Below are positions 1-8,350 of a stretch of DNA of 64,000 nucleotides, piece after piece (position 1 is the first letter of the stretch; every line of letters starts with the position of its first letter). The stretch lies in NCBI GenBank assembly GCA_012959525.1, contig DUDB01000019.1:62001-126000 (forward strand). Reading direction: 5' to 3'. The stretch is from Planctomycetota bacterium. Lineage in GTDB: Bacteria; Planctomycetota; UBA1135; GCA-002686595. A model generated the notes under the pieces. It was given only the letters and a program-made list of their open reading frames with translations. It had not been told where the DNA came from and did no database searches. A program made the position numbers and the translations under genes.

Positions 1-42
1 GAGATCCGGGTGCGCGTTCATGTGGGGAGAGAGGTAGAGTGA
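1..42 (+). CDS. C-terminal end of an upstream gene (partial)
   Basis: Frame 1 is open from the window edge to a TGA at 40-42 and encodes about 13 residues ending in an alternating Val/Arg stretch, with the sensor kinase starting 8 bases later. The tight spacing on the same strand suggests the last codons of an upstream operon partner. Too little is present to name it, and an open frame of this length could be chance. Confidence 0.35.
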   Translation, partial: EIRVRVHVGREVE

Positions 43-49
43 GCCGGAG

Positions 50-2041
50 ATGATACGGCGCATCTCCACGAAGTGGCTGTTGGCGGTTCTAGCGGCCGTC
101 GTGTTCCCCTTTTCAGTATTCGCCTACTTCGTCAACACCAAGGTCACCGAACGGCTCGGTGAGGACGTCGTGCGCTTCCACCTGCTCTCCATGGCCGGTG
201 ACTTAGGCGATCGTATCGATGAAGAGGTGGAGGAGCGTCGCAACGACGTCGAGCTCGTCTCAGCGATTCCGGAAGTCAACTGGTTCGTGGATGGTCTGGA
301 CGACGACCGAGGCACCTTTCAAGCCAATGTAGAGCTCATACTCGACCGACTCGTACATGGGCGTCAAGTCTATGACTACGTCCTGGCACTGGATAAGTCC
401 GGCAGGGTCGTCGGAATGAACACCATCGGCCCCTCAGGAGAGAAGGTTAGCACCCACGCCGAGAACTACTTTTTCACGACCGAGTTTGCGGGCGAGCCCT
501 GGTTCCAGGAGGCCATGGCAGAGGGAGCGTCACAGAAGGACTTTCACGCCCTGAGTTTTGGGACTGTTCCTCCCGGGGAGCCTCCTCCCGCTGGGGGGCA
601 TGCGGTTGAACACTACGTGAGTTTCGTGCAGCGCATCGAGCCGTTAGCCAACCAGGATGGGCCCGTCGGGGTGCTCGTGGCTCTGATGAACTGGAAGCAC
701 ATCCAAGAGGCGGTTGGACGGTTCGGCGTTCGGCGATTGGGAGATGGGGCCTCCGAGCTTCACCCAGAGGACATCTACGCCTCCTCCTACGCTTGGATCT
801 GGATGGCGGATGCAAACACCATCATCGCTCACCCCAACAGAGATCTCTACGGGCAGAGGGTGGAGGAGCTCGAGGGTGGCCAGTTGGCCAGCTTGGTCCA
901 CGCGGCACGCGAGGCGCGCTGGGGCATGTTTCCCGACTACGCCTTCCGTGGTATTAAGAAGAAGGCCGCATTCAAGCACTGCCGTGGTCCCGAACAAGAG
1001 GGCTTCGGGTGGGTCGTGGGTGTGGGCGTGAACAACGCCGACATCTTTGCAACGGCGAATCAACTGTCGAACTGGCTGATCACACTGTCTGTGTCCATCC
1101 TGATTCTGACAGTGGTCCTGACGGCTTACATCGCGCACCGCACGACCCGCCCCATCAGAGAGTTGGAGCAGCACTTCGATCGCGTGGGCCATGGGGACTT
1201 GGACGCACACATCGAGGTGCGTTCTGGCGATGAGCTAGGCCAGTTGGCTCGGTCCTTTAATCGCATGACGGCCGAATTGAAGGCGAATAGGGCTCAGCTC
1301 GTGCAAGCAGAGAAGGAGGCTGCCTGGCGAGGAATGGCCCGGCAGGTGGCCCACGAAATCAAGAACCCTCTGACGCCGATCAGCCTGACCCTGGGTCTGC
1401 TCAAGCGCAGTCGCGATGAAGATAGCCCGGACTTTGATTCAATCCTCAAGCGGACGATCGATGTGATCCAGCGTCAGGTGGAGACCATGCGTAAGGTGGT
1501 GGGGGACTTCACGGCTCTTGCGGGTGTCCCGCGGGCGTTGGCGCGTGTCAACGTGCACTCCGTGCTCGTGGATACCCTTGAGCTTCATCGGGCCGTGGCC
1601 GAGGACCGGGAGGTCGATCTGCGCATACCCGAGCTGAACGGTTCCCTTCCGCCCCTGGCGCAAGCCGATCACTCAGAGCTTCAACGGGCCCTGGTCAATC
1701 TCGTCTCCAATGCGCTCGACGCCATGCCTGACGGCGGTGTGCTGCGGTCCCAGGTGACGGTCACCGAGAGTGAGGTCCAGGTTGAAATGGCTGACACGGG
1801 ATCGGGTATTTCCGCCGAGGCGGCCGACCATCTGTTTGAGCCTCACTTCACCACGCGCTCTGCGGGCACGGGTCTGGGGCTGGCGATTGCTCGTCGGGTC
1901 ATAGAGGACGCGAAGGGGAGGATCTCCTTGGAGAATGCCAAGGATGGTTCCGGAGCCATTGCGCGCGTGACCCTGCCCCGCACCGGGAGCGGAGACGGTG
2001 GGGACGAACCGGCCGGCCCGGTGGACGGTCCGAGTTCATGA
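50..2041 (+). CDS. Membrane sensor histidine kinase, NtrY-like (Cache-like sensor, HAMP, HisKA, HATPase)
   Basis: This is a 663-residue two-component sensor kinase. One membrane segment lies near residues 7-27 and a second near 344-365. They enclose about 310 extracytoplasmic residues, probably a Cache-type ligand domain. A HAMP linker follows (TTRPIRELEQ region), then a short coiled stretch and the dimerisation/phosphoacceptor box VAHEIKNPLTPI with His435. The ATPase domain shows the N box around Asn554 (NLVSNALDAM), G1 DTGSGIS and G2 GTGLGLAIARR. The HEIKNPLTPI form is typical of NtrY/NtrB-like kinases that work with NtrC-type regulators, but no response regulator lies in view. The ATG at 50 has only a GGAG directly next to it and a GAGAGG further up. 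Its TGA overlaps the next ATG, so the SDR gene is translationally coupled. The signal sensed is unknown. Confidence 0.9.
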   Translation: MIRRISTKWLLAVLAAVVFPFSVFAYFVNTKVTERLGEDVVRFHLLSMAGDLGDRIDEEVEERRNDVELVSAIPEVNWFVDGLDDDRGTFQANVELILDRLVHGRQVYDYVLALDKSGRVVGMNTIGPSGEKVSTHAENYFFTTEFAGEPWFQEAMAEGASQKDFHALSFGTVPPGEPPPAGGHAVEHYVSFVQRIEPLANQDGPVGVLVALMNWKHIQEAVGRFGVRRLGDGASELHPEDIYASSYAWIWMADANTIIAHPNRDLYGQRVEELEGGQLASLVHAAREARWGMFPDYAFRGIKKKAAFKHCRGPEQEGFGWVVGVGVNNADIFATANQLSNWLITLSVSILILTVVLTAYIAHRTTRPIRELEQHFDRVGHGDLDAHIEVRSGDELGQLARSFNRMTAELKANRAQLVQAEKEAAWRGMARQVAHEIKNPLTPISLTLGLLKRSRDEDSPDFDSILKRTIDVIQRQVETMRKVVGDFTALAGVPRALARVNVHSVLVDTLELHRAVAEDREVDLRIPELNGSLPPLAQADHSELQRALVNLVSNALDAMPDGGVLRSQVTVTESEVQVEMADTGSGISAEAADHLFEPHFTTRSAGTGLGLAIARRVIEDAKGRISLENAKDGSGAIARVTLPRTGSGDGGDEPAGPVDGPSS

Positions 2042-3078
2042 GCGCTCCAGCCCAGGTGCTGGTAACTGGGGCTTGTGGGTTCTTGGGCCGGGCGATCTGT
2101 CGAGAGCTGGACGCTCAGGGCTATCAGGTGCACGCCCTCGTCCGCCCACACTCTGATCGAAGCGCATTGGAGGGAGTCCGTTTCAGCCACGTGTTCGGGG
2201 ATCTGACGGATCCGGACAGTCTGGAGCGGGCCGCCCAACAAGTGGCTGAGGCGAGCACGAGCACCTCCCCCCCGTGGCTTGTTCACAACGCTGCGGCGCT
2301 GGGCTACCGGCGTCGAGACGCCCAGCTTCAACAAGCCGTCAACGTGGAGGGCACGGCAAACGCCTTCTTGGCGGCCCGTAAAGCCAGCTTCACTCGCGCA
2401 CTCTACGTGAGCTCCGTGGTGGCCGTGGGATATGCAGAGGGAGGGGCGAGTGTCACCGAACAGACGGGCTGGAATGCCGGGAATTTTCCCGTGGAGTACG
2501 TCCAAACCAAGCGGGAGGCCGAGGAAAAGGCCTTGGCCTACTGCAGCGAGTTGGACGTGCGTGTCGTGAACCCCGGCGCGATTTTTGGCCCCGGTGGAGA
2601 GAAGGGAAACACCTCGAAGCTCTTGCTGGCGCTAGCTCAAGGGAAGCTAGGCCCGGTTGTCCCCCCCGGCGGCATGAGTGTCGTGGGGGTTCAGGACACA
2701 GCCCGCGGGGTACGGTTGGCCTTGGAGCGCGGCCGGCGAGGGGCCCGGTACATCCTGACGGACGAGTTCTTGTGCACTCGGGACCTGTGCGAACGTGCCG
2801 TCGCCCGCATGCGCTCGCGCGGGATCGCCGCCGAGGCACCACGGCTGAGTGTGCCGCGATTCTTGTGGCCCGTGGCCATAGCAGCCGTTCGGGCGCTGGA
2901 GCGGTTTCATGAACCACGACTGACTACGTCCCGGGCCCTTCGCATGGTGGGCATCGACTGGCGCGCCTCATCCGAGCGAGCGCGCGAAGAGCTCGGCTGG
3001 CGGCCTACACCTTTCGACCGGGTCCTAGGGGAGACTCTGGATGATCTGGAGGCCCGGGGTCTGCTCGTCCTGAGCTAG
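2038..3078 (+). CDS. NAD(P)-dependent epimerase/dehydratase (extended SDR)
   Basis: A 346-residue extended short-chain dehydrogenase/reductase. The Rossmann nucleotide motif is TGACGFLG at residues 10-17. An acidic stretch GDLTDP follows where the family recognises the adenine, and the catalytic YxxxK is Tyr154-Lys158 (EYVQTK). The order and length match NAD-dependent epimerase/dehydratase and dihydroflavonol-4-reductase-like enzymes that act on nucleotide sugars or on sterol/flavonoid-like alcohols. The C-terminal third, which sets the substrate, gives no clear match, so the substrate is not assigned. The start overlaps the kinase stop as ATGA, and its own TAG overlaps the stop of the convergent lipoprotein gene. 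Confidence 0.85.
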   Translation: MSAPAQVLVTGACGFLGRAICRELDAQGYQVHALVRPHSDRSALEGVRFSHVFGDLTDPDSLERAAQQVAEASTSTSPPWLVHNAAALGYRRRDAQLQQAVNVEGTANAFLAARKASFTRALYVSSVVAVGYAEGGASVTEQTGWNAGNFPVEYVQTKREAEEKALAYCSELDVRVVNPGAIFGPGGEKGNTSKLLLALAQGKLGPVVPPGGMSVVGVQDTARGVRLALERGRRGARYILTDEFLCTRDLCERAVARMRSRGIAAEAPRLSVPRFLWPVAIAAVRALERFHEPRLTTSRALRMVGIDWRASSERAREELGWRPTPFDRVLGETLDDLEARGLLVLS

Positions 3079-3410
3079 AGCCCGTCTCCACCATCGAATC
3101 CCCAGCGGCCTGCAATGCGTGCTCGGCGTACGGAGAGGATGTCGAGGACCCAGTTCCACCAACCAAGATCCGGTATCACCTCAACCTCCTCGATTTGCAT
3201 GTTGGCCAGATTGGCGTCGGCTAGGTTCTCCCGGGTGATCTGCAGGGCCGACTTAGGCACGTCGATCTTGAGTACTGTGATCGCGACGCCCGTCGCTTCA
3301 AAGGTACCTGAGGTCTGGGTCGTGCGCTCAAAACTGAGGGATGCGCAAGAGGCGAGGGCTCCCAAGAGGAGCACGAGCAGAGTTCTTGCCCTTCGAGATT
3401 TGGGGGTCAT
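3075..3410 (-). CDS. Small predicted lipoprotein, function unknown
   Basis: About 111 residues from the chosen ATG at 3410. A basic n-region and a Leu-rich core lead to a lipobox ending ALASC, so the mature protein would be lipid-anchored. The rest is a predicted beta-rich domain with no catalytic motif I recognise, ending in a Trp-rich stretch (GWWNWVLD) and a Gly/Asp tail. The start was placed so that the signal peptide begins with a short basic region. Upstream ATGs at 3443 and 3488 would add an unlikely leader, and no clear ribosome site separates them. It converges on the SDR gene with a 4-base overlap. A function in the envelope is only an inference from the lipobox. Confidence 0.6.
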   Translation of the reverse strand: MTPKSRRARTLLVLLLGALASCASLSFERTTQTSGTFEATGVAITVLKIDVPKSALQITRENLADANLANMQIEEVEVIPDLGWWNWVLDILSVRRARIAGRWGFDGGDGL

Positions 3411-3570
3411 GCGCGGAGATGATTCGGGTGCGGTGCTGATCATGGTGGCCCAGTCTAGCACCGCAATCTGTGGCTCCAACCAACCCAATCAGCGGGAACT
3501 CCATGGCCTAGGCACGCGATCCCCTGGGTTGGTGCCATTCCGCCCTCTTCCCCGCTATCCTCGCTCCTAG

Positions 3571-4794
3571 ATGGCACACCCCAGAACGCATTCCGATTCT
3601 CCCGCTCGGCTCGAGCAAATGGCCGCGCACGCGGCCCAGTTCGTGGATTGCCATGGCCCCGGGCCAGACCCGCGGCTCTTCTTCTCCCCCGGGCGCGTCA
3701 ATCTGTTCGGCGGTCACCTCGACTACAACGGTGGCCCAGTGATGCCCACAGCCATCGACCGCGGTACCTTCATTGCCGCCCGATCTCGCTCCGATCGATT
3801 GCTGCGCATGGCCTCCGCCTACGACCCTCAGGTTGTGGAGGTCGACTTGGATCAACTGCCAGCTACACGCGTGAGCAAGTGGGTGGACTACCCGTTGGGC
3901 GTGATTGTCGAGCTCGCCGCCCAGGTGGCAGGCCCTGGCTCAGCGCTTCCCGGCGGCTTGGACATTCTCTATGGAGGCGACTTGCCCATAGGTTCTGGCC
4001 TCTCCTCTTCGGCCTCGATCTGTGTGGGTACAGCTTTGATGCTGGACTCCCTCTGGGGCTTGGAACTCAGCAACTTGGATCGTGTCCGCGTTGCCCTGCG
4101 TGCGGAGCGCCACTTTGTGGGAGTGCAATGCGGAATCATGGACCCCTACGCAATCGGATGCGCTCGCGAGGGGCACCTTCTTTGGCTGGATTGCAAGGAT
4201 GAGAGCATCGAGTACCTGCCCATCGATGGCACTCAACTCTCGATCCTCGTCACGAATACGGGTGTGCAGCGAGCCCTTGCGGCTAGTGAATTCAATCGTC
4301 GGGTGGATCAGTGCGCACAGGCTTTTGACACTCTGCGCTCGTCCTCTCCCGAGGCCACATGCCTACGGGACATTCCCTTGGATGTATTCGAATCCATGCG
4401 GGGCTCGATGGACCCGGTCCTAGCCGATCGAGCGGAGCACGTGATCCACGAAGTTAGGCGCACCTTCGAGGCCAGGGAGCATCTGTTGGCTGGGAACCCG
4501 GGGGGTATGGGGGAGTGCATGACCCAGACTCATGAGTCCCTGCGCAGCCTCTACCAAGTGTCATGTCCCGAACTGGACCTGCTGGTGGAAACCGCAGCCG
4601 GCTGTCCAGGCGCTTTCGGGGCACGCCTGACAGGTGCGGGTTTCGGCGGATGCACGGTAACCCTCGTGCGCCGTGGGGAAGAGCGCGACGTTCAGGCGAG
4701 CCTTGAAGCGCGATTCGAAGGGGAGTTCGGGCGGCGCCCCCAGGTCGAGGTGTTCGAGGGTGACCCCGGTCCGCGAGAAATCACTTCGGCTTGA
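3571..4794 (+). CDS. galK: Galactokinase-family GHMP sugar kinase
   Basis: A 407-residue GHMP kinase, the usual galactokinase length. Motif 1 is at residues 41-53 (GRVNLFGGHLDYN), motif 2 is LPIGSGLSSSAS (phosphate loop), the catalytic-base region is GIMD with Asp191, and motif 3 is LTGAGFGGCTVTLV. Together they place it with GalK rather than mevalonate or homoserine kinases, so it should phosphorylate galactose or a related sugar at C1 using ATP. The family signature reads G-E-H-T-D-Y, but here the Glu is Gly48 and the Thr is Leu50. In human GALK1 that Glu contacts the sugar 6-hydroxyl, so the substrate may not be galactose. No other Leloir gene is adjacent, unless the SDR upstream acts as the epimerase. 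No convincing ribosome site precedes the ATG. Confidence 0.82.
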   Translation: MAHPRTHSDSPARLEQMAAHAAQFVDCHGPGPDPRLFFSPGRVNLFGGHLDYNGGPVMPTAIDRGTFIAARSRSDRLLRMASAYDPQVVEVDLDQLPATRVSKWVDYPLGVIVELAAQVAGPGSALPGGLDILYGGDLPIGSGLSSSASICVGTALMLDSLWGLELSNLDRVRVALRAERHFVGVQCGIMDPYAIGCAREGHLLWLDCKDESIEYLPIDGTQLSILVTNTGVQRALAASEFNRRVDQCAQAFDTLRSSSPEATCLRDIPLDVFESMRGSMDPVLADRAEHVIHEVRRTFEAREHLLAGNPGGMGECMTQTHESLRSLYQVSCPELDLLVETAAGCPGAFGARLTGAGFGGCTVTLVRRGEERDVQASLEARFEGEFGRRPQVEVFEGDPGPREITSA

Positions 4795-4821
4795 GCTCCC
4801 TCGATTCCGCGGGTTCTATCT

Positions 4822-4858
4822 TGCCCGCACCCCTCCGGCCTCGGGAGGAGCACGGGCA
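4822..4858. terminator. Hairpin between convergent genes, possible bidirectional terminator
   Basis: Outer arms TGCCCG (4822-4827) and CGGGCA (4853-4858) enclose inner arms CCTCC (4832-4836) and GGAGG (4844-4848). The structure sits in the 77-base gap where galK (+) and the TPR gene (-) converge. There is no strong T-run on either side, so termination is inferred from position and symmetry. Confidence 0.4.
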
Positions 4859-4871
4859 GGGCGAGCTTGTC

Positions 4872-6839
4872 TCAGCCTCCTTGGGTTGAAGCCCCGTACT
4901 GCATGCGCTTCGCTGCTTCCAACAGGGCGGCTCCAGCGGGCTCGGCCAAGATCTCACGGCTGAAGGCGTTCTCCAGCAGATCCACGGACGCAGCGGGTCG
5001 ACCACCGAAGAGGTAGTTCGAAGCCAGGACTAGGCGCGCATCGTCGTCGAGGAAGTGATCTTGGATGTAGAGCTCCAAGGTGGCGATCTGGCGATCGAAC
5101 TCGAGGGGATCCGCATAGAAACTGTGCTTGTCCACCACACTCATTGCGAGCTTCGAGTCCAACTCAAAGGCGCGACGCAGAGCGTAGGCGGCGTAGTGGT
5201 AGTCTCCCGTGGCGAACAGCGCATCGGCGAGGATGAGGTACAAGATCCCGTCTTGGGGTGAGTACTCCACAGCCTTGGCATAGAAGTGAACGGCGTCACC
5301 GAAGCGACTCTCCTTGAAGGCCTGATCGCCCAGAGTTAGGTAGTGATCTGCGGCGCGGTTGAGGTTTCCGCCCGCTGCTGGTACTGGCGTTCCACCGGCC
5401 CAGTCTTCGGACACGACCACTTCGCCCTCGGCGATGGATTCCCCGGCGTAAACTCCTTCCTGGGGTTCTTCATAGACGTAGACCACGTCGGCCTGTGGGT
5501 CACTCTCGACGGTCTGGTAGATGATCGAGGTGTAGGACGGGTAGAAGGGGCCATACCAGTAGTAGCTCGGGCAGTAACCGGGTGACCAATACCCTCCGCT
5601 GTACCAGTAGTAGTTCCACCATGAGCCCCAGCAGTAGGACGACCAGCCCCAGAGCCAGCCTCCCCATCCGTAACAGGAGTTGCCCCAGCCTCCACCACCC
5701 CAGCAGCAGTTGCTGTAGTTGCCTTCCTGGTAGCAGTAGCTGGAGCCGCTACCGTTGCCATAGGCCCCAGAGCCCGCCCGGACGGCGCTCGCTGCGACGG
5801 ATTGCTGATAGTTGGAACGGGCAATCGAGATCCGCTCCGCGTTCTTGGCTGCAAAGGCTGCACGCGCCTTCTGCGACCGCTGTGCGTCCCGCTCGGTCAG
5901 GCCGGCGCGAGCCTTGTCAGCTCGGCCTTGATCGCGGACCGCGATGGACTCGCGCGTCTTCGCAGCCCGCTCCGCATTGGTCAGGCCATTGTGCCGGTCA
6001 TGGGAGGGGCCAGACGCTTCGGGAAGGTCACTTGTGTCACGCAGGCGCTGGCGTGCGACGTCCCTTGCTGTGGGGCGATAGCGTTCGAGGATGTCCGCCC
6101 GCGAGATTGTGCGTGCCCGATATCCGTCGGGTACGACCGGGTCCGGGCGACTTGTGGAGTTCACGTCGGCCCCCGATCTGGTGCGCAAGCTCTGGGTCAG
6201 GTTACTGGGCGTGGATTGTGCGCCCCGGTAGCGATCGCGGGACGACGTCGAGGTGGTGGATGGAGACAGGAATCCGGTGGACGGCTGTGGAAAGCGCACT
6301 CGCTGCGGAACCCCAGCGCTGCTGAGGTCGATGACGTTTGAGCCGGACGCAGGGCGTGACAGATCAGTCGTTCCAGTGCTGCTTCGGGCGCGCCAGCTGA
6401 GGTCTACGGAACCGGTGGTGGGGCGCACCGTGGGTGTACTGGACGTGGGGCTCGCGGTTGTCCGCGAAGAACCTGACCGGCCCGAGTACGAAGAACTCGA
6501 CCGCGTGGGGGTCGTCACCGTGCGCGTGGGCGTTGAACGGGTGGGTGTGGTCACCGTGCGGGTGGGCGCTGAGCGGGTGGGCGCTGAGCGGGTGGGCGCT
6601 GAGCGGGTGGGCGTTTGCGTCGAGCGCGTGGGGGTTGACCTCACAGGAGTGGATCGCACCGGTGTGGACCGGACAGGCGTCGAGCGCACGGGGGTGGATC
6701 GGACTGGGTTCTGGCGACTGGACGAACCGGCACGCACCGGCTTGCTCTGGCTACGGTTGCGTTGGGCGTTGGCGTTGTCGGCAGCGAATACGAGAGAGAA
6801 CGCAAGGGCCAGAAGGAGGAGGGGTCGTTGGCTCAACAT
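4872..6839 (-). CDS. Exported TPR protein with R-S-T-P repeats and an aromatic/Gly/Cys-rich block
   Basis: 655 residues from the ATG at 6839, chosen because AGGAAG sits about 9 bases upstream and a clean signal peptide follows (Leu/Ala core ending ANAQ near residue 26). Residues ~44-118 are short tandem repeats of VRSTP, later TPTRS, SAPTR and TVTTPTR. A long basic, disordered stretch follows to ~380, including Arg/Ala-rich helices. Then comes a block of about 80 residues made almost only of Gly, Trp, Tyr, Ser and Cys (for example WGGWLWGWSSYCWGSWW). After an acidic linker the C-terminal ~160 residues form at least three TPR units. The TPR part suggests protein binding in the periplasm or on the surface. 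The repeats and the aromatic block look structural or adhesive, which is inference. No enzyme motif is visible. Confidence 0.8.
   Translation of the reverse strand: MLSQRPLLLLALAFSLVFAADNANAQRNRSQSKPVRAGSSSRQNPVRSTPVRSTPVRSTPVRSTPVRSTPTRSTQTPTRSAPTRSAPTRSAPTRTVTTPTRSTPTRTVTTPTRSSSSYSGRSGSSRTTASPTSSTPTVRPTTGSVDLSWRARSSTGTTDLSRPASGSNVIDLSSAGVPQRVRFPQPSTGFLSPSTTSTSSRDRYRGAQSTPSNLTQSLRTRSGADVNSTSRPDPVVPDGYRARTISRADILERYRPTARDVARQRLRDTSDLPEASGPSHDRHNGLTNAERAAKTRESIAVRDQGRADKARAGLTERDAQRSQKARAAFAAKNAERISIARSNYQQSVAASAVRAGSGAYGNGSGSSYCYQEGNYSNCCWGGGGWGNSCYGWGGWLWGWSSYCWGSWWNYYWYSGGYWSPGYCPSYYWYGPFYPSYTSIIYQTVESDPQADVVYVYEEPQEGVYAGESIAEGEVVVSEDWAGGTPVPAAGGNLNRAADHYLTLGDQAFKESRFGDAVHFYAKAVEYSPQDGILYLILADALFATGDYHYAAYALRRAFELDSKLAMSVVDKHSFYADPLEFDRQIATLELYIQDHFLDDDARLVLASNYLFGGRPAASVDLLENAFSREILAEPAGAALLEAAKRMQYGASTQGG
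6489..6710 (-). repeat. Tandem coding repeats (VRSTP / TPTRS units)
   Basis: DNA repeats inside the TPR-protein gene. About six 15-base units encoding VRSTP or a close variant are followed by degenerate SAPTR and TVTTPTR units. The units keep the reading frame, so copy number can change without a frameshift. The plus strand carries a mirror open frame of Val/Gly repeats, which is an artefact. Confidence 0.8.
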
Positions 6840-7096
6840 GATGGCTTTCTTCCTGGGGGGTCCGTGGGGGCGGACAGTGGAGAGGGTGCCGCGGAGGGTC
6901 CGCGTGAGATCGGACCCTGCAGTTCGCAAGATTGGTGCCGAGCTGGCACGAGAGGGCTGAATCTGCTCCAAACAAGGCCTGGGGACCCAGGAAGAGGGTA
7001 AAAGGGCTCACCGATTCCGTTCAGCGGGGGCCTCGCTCTTGGGGCTGGTGCCCTCTCCCGGGTACACGCTCCTCTCTGAGAGGCCGGAATGTGGGG

Positions 7097-8266
7097 CTAG
7101 TGCTCCCTGCTGGGGAGCTCGGCGACCCAGACCAGTTCGGCCCTGCGAGGGGTCGTGTGACTGGGCTGGGCTCTGAGGAACAGGGCACGGGGAGCCCCCA
7201 CCGCTGCGGCCCTCATCTCCCTCAGATCCAGTGGAGTGATGGCGGGTTCGGGCAGGAACCGGCTGATGGCAGGTCCCCCATCCAGACCAATCCAGTCCGG
7301 GGAAGTGCGGCCGGTGCCGTCCTTCAGCACCAACCAAATGGCCTTGGGCACACCCGCCGAGGTCAGCTCCACGTGAGGGGAAGGCGAGAGCGTCTCGCCA
7401 GAGCGGGCCATCTGGCGCTCTGCCTCGGTGATGGCCTCGGTCAAACTCGTGTTGGGGGGTAGGGCCTGGCGTTGGAATGCGAGGCGACCGAGCTGAAAGG
7501 GGACACAGCTCTTGACCGCCTGGCCTGCAGTGTTCTCCCGCTGATCTGCGGGGATGAAAAAGGCGTCCAGGTAGCGTGATGCCAGGTCGACTTCCAGCAC
7601 TTCTTCCTCCCAGACCAATCCTCCGCGGAGGTACACGTCGAACGCTGCTGGTCTTGCACGCCCCGCCTCTTCGATCCAACTTACTGATCTGAAGGACTCC
7701 CGCTCCTGATCCTCTGCGTCGAAGGCGTCTATCTGGATGGGCAGGTGAGGGTTTTCTCCTGCCACTACGGCTTCCAGGTGTCCAAAGCCAACGACCTCCG
7801 CTCGCAAGTGGTCTCCTTCAGTCGGGGTCCACTCAAACCCGAGTGGCCACAGGAAGAGCGCGCGCCGAAGTTCGAACTCCAGCACGGCTTCGGTTGCGTG
7901 CACCCCAGAGAGTTCGTGGCTTTCCTTCTGTCCCGGCTGGATGGACCACAGTTGGTCACCGAAGCGATAGTTGAGGGCTCGTTGGGCTGAACGGGCGCCA
8001 TCCGGGCGCAGGAGGGAGCGTGCGCGATCAGGGAAGGCGAAGCTGAGCTCGAGCTGATGGGGTCGATCTGGATAAGAGATGAAAGTGATCCGCGAGCGGT
8101 GACCCAGTCCCTGCAGGTTTCCGATCTTCTGGCGTTTCTGCCCCTCTTCGTCCGAATTGGAGAGGGGTTGGGGCAGGGGCTGAGGCTCCGGATCTTCCTT
8201 AGGGGGAGCACAAGCCACGAAGGCCATGAGCATCGCCGTTAAGGTAGCGCGAGAGGGGGCGGACAT
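7097..8266 (-). CDS. Predicted lipoprotein, function unknown
   Basis: 389 residues with a short signal sequence and a lipobox ending FVAC at about residue 19, followed by a Pro/Glu/Gln-rich linker. I recognise no family. The body is mostly predicted beta strand with many Glu/Arg and Trp/Phe positions and no visible catalytic or metal motif, which would suit a binding or structural envelope protein. It lies on the same strand as the HEAT lipoprotein upstream (gap about 80 bases) and the TPR protein downstream (gap about 250 bases), so the three may form an envelope-protein group. No Sec-independent features or membrane helices are seen beyond the signal. Confidence 0.65.
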   Translation of the reverse strand: MSAPSRATLTAMLMAFVACAPPKEDPEPQPLPQPLSNSDEEGQKRQKIGNLQGLGHRSRITFISYPDRPHQLELSFAFPDRARSLLRPDGARSAQRALNYRFGDQLWSIQPGQKESHELSGVHATEAVLEFELRRALFLWPLGFEWTPTEGDHLRAEVVGFGHLEAVVAGENPHLPIQIDAFDAEDQERESFRSVSWIEEAGRARPAAFDVYLRGGLVWEEEVLEVDLASRYLDAFFIPADQRENTAGQAVKSCVPFQLGRLAFQRQALPPNTSLTEAITEAERQMARSGETLSPSPHVELTSAGVPKAIWLVLKDGTGRTSPDWIGLDGGPAISRFLPEPAITPLDLREMRAAAVGAPRALFLRAQPSHTTPRRAELVWVAELPSREH

Positions 8267-8317
8267 CTGCCCTAGCCTACACCAAGGGTTTTTGCCCGCG
8301 CTTCGATCACCTTCGGT

Positions 8318-8350
8318 AGGCCTTCATCAGGCCTTCATCAGGCCTTCATC
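8318..8350. repeat. Three tandem copies of an 11-base unit
   Basis: AGGCCTTCATC is repeated exactly three times at 8318-8328, 8329-8339 and 8340-8350, followed by AGG. The third copy covers the stop codon of the HEAT lipoprotein gene (TGA read on the minus strand at 8349-8351), so copy-number change could alter the end of that gene. The unit also creates extra in-line TGA codons downstream. Confidence 0.9.

Noticed and set aside
6489-6710. CRISPR-like tandem repeats
   Set aside because: Repeat units are short, in frame and without spacers; they encode low-complexity protein. No cas gene is near.
6253-6960. 235-codon plus-strand frame with repeated Val-Gly-Val units
   Set aside because: It is the mirror of the R-S-T-P repeat region of the TPR-protein gene on the minus strand, which has signal peptide, ribosome site and TPRs.
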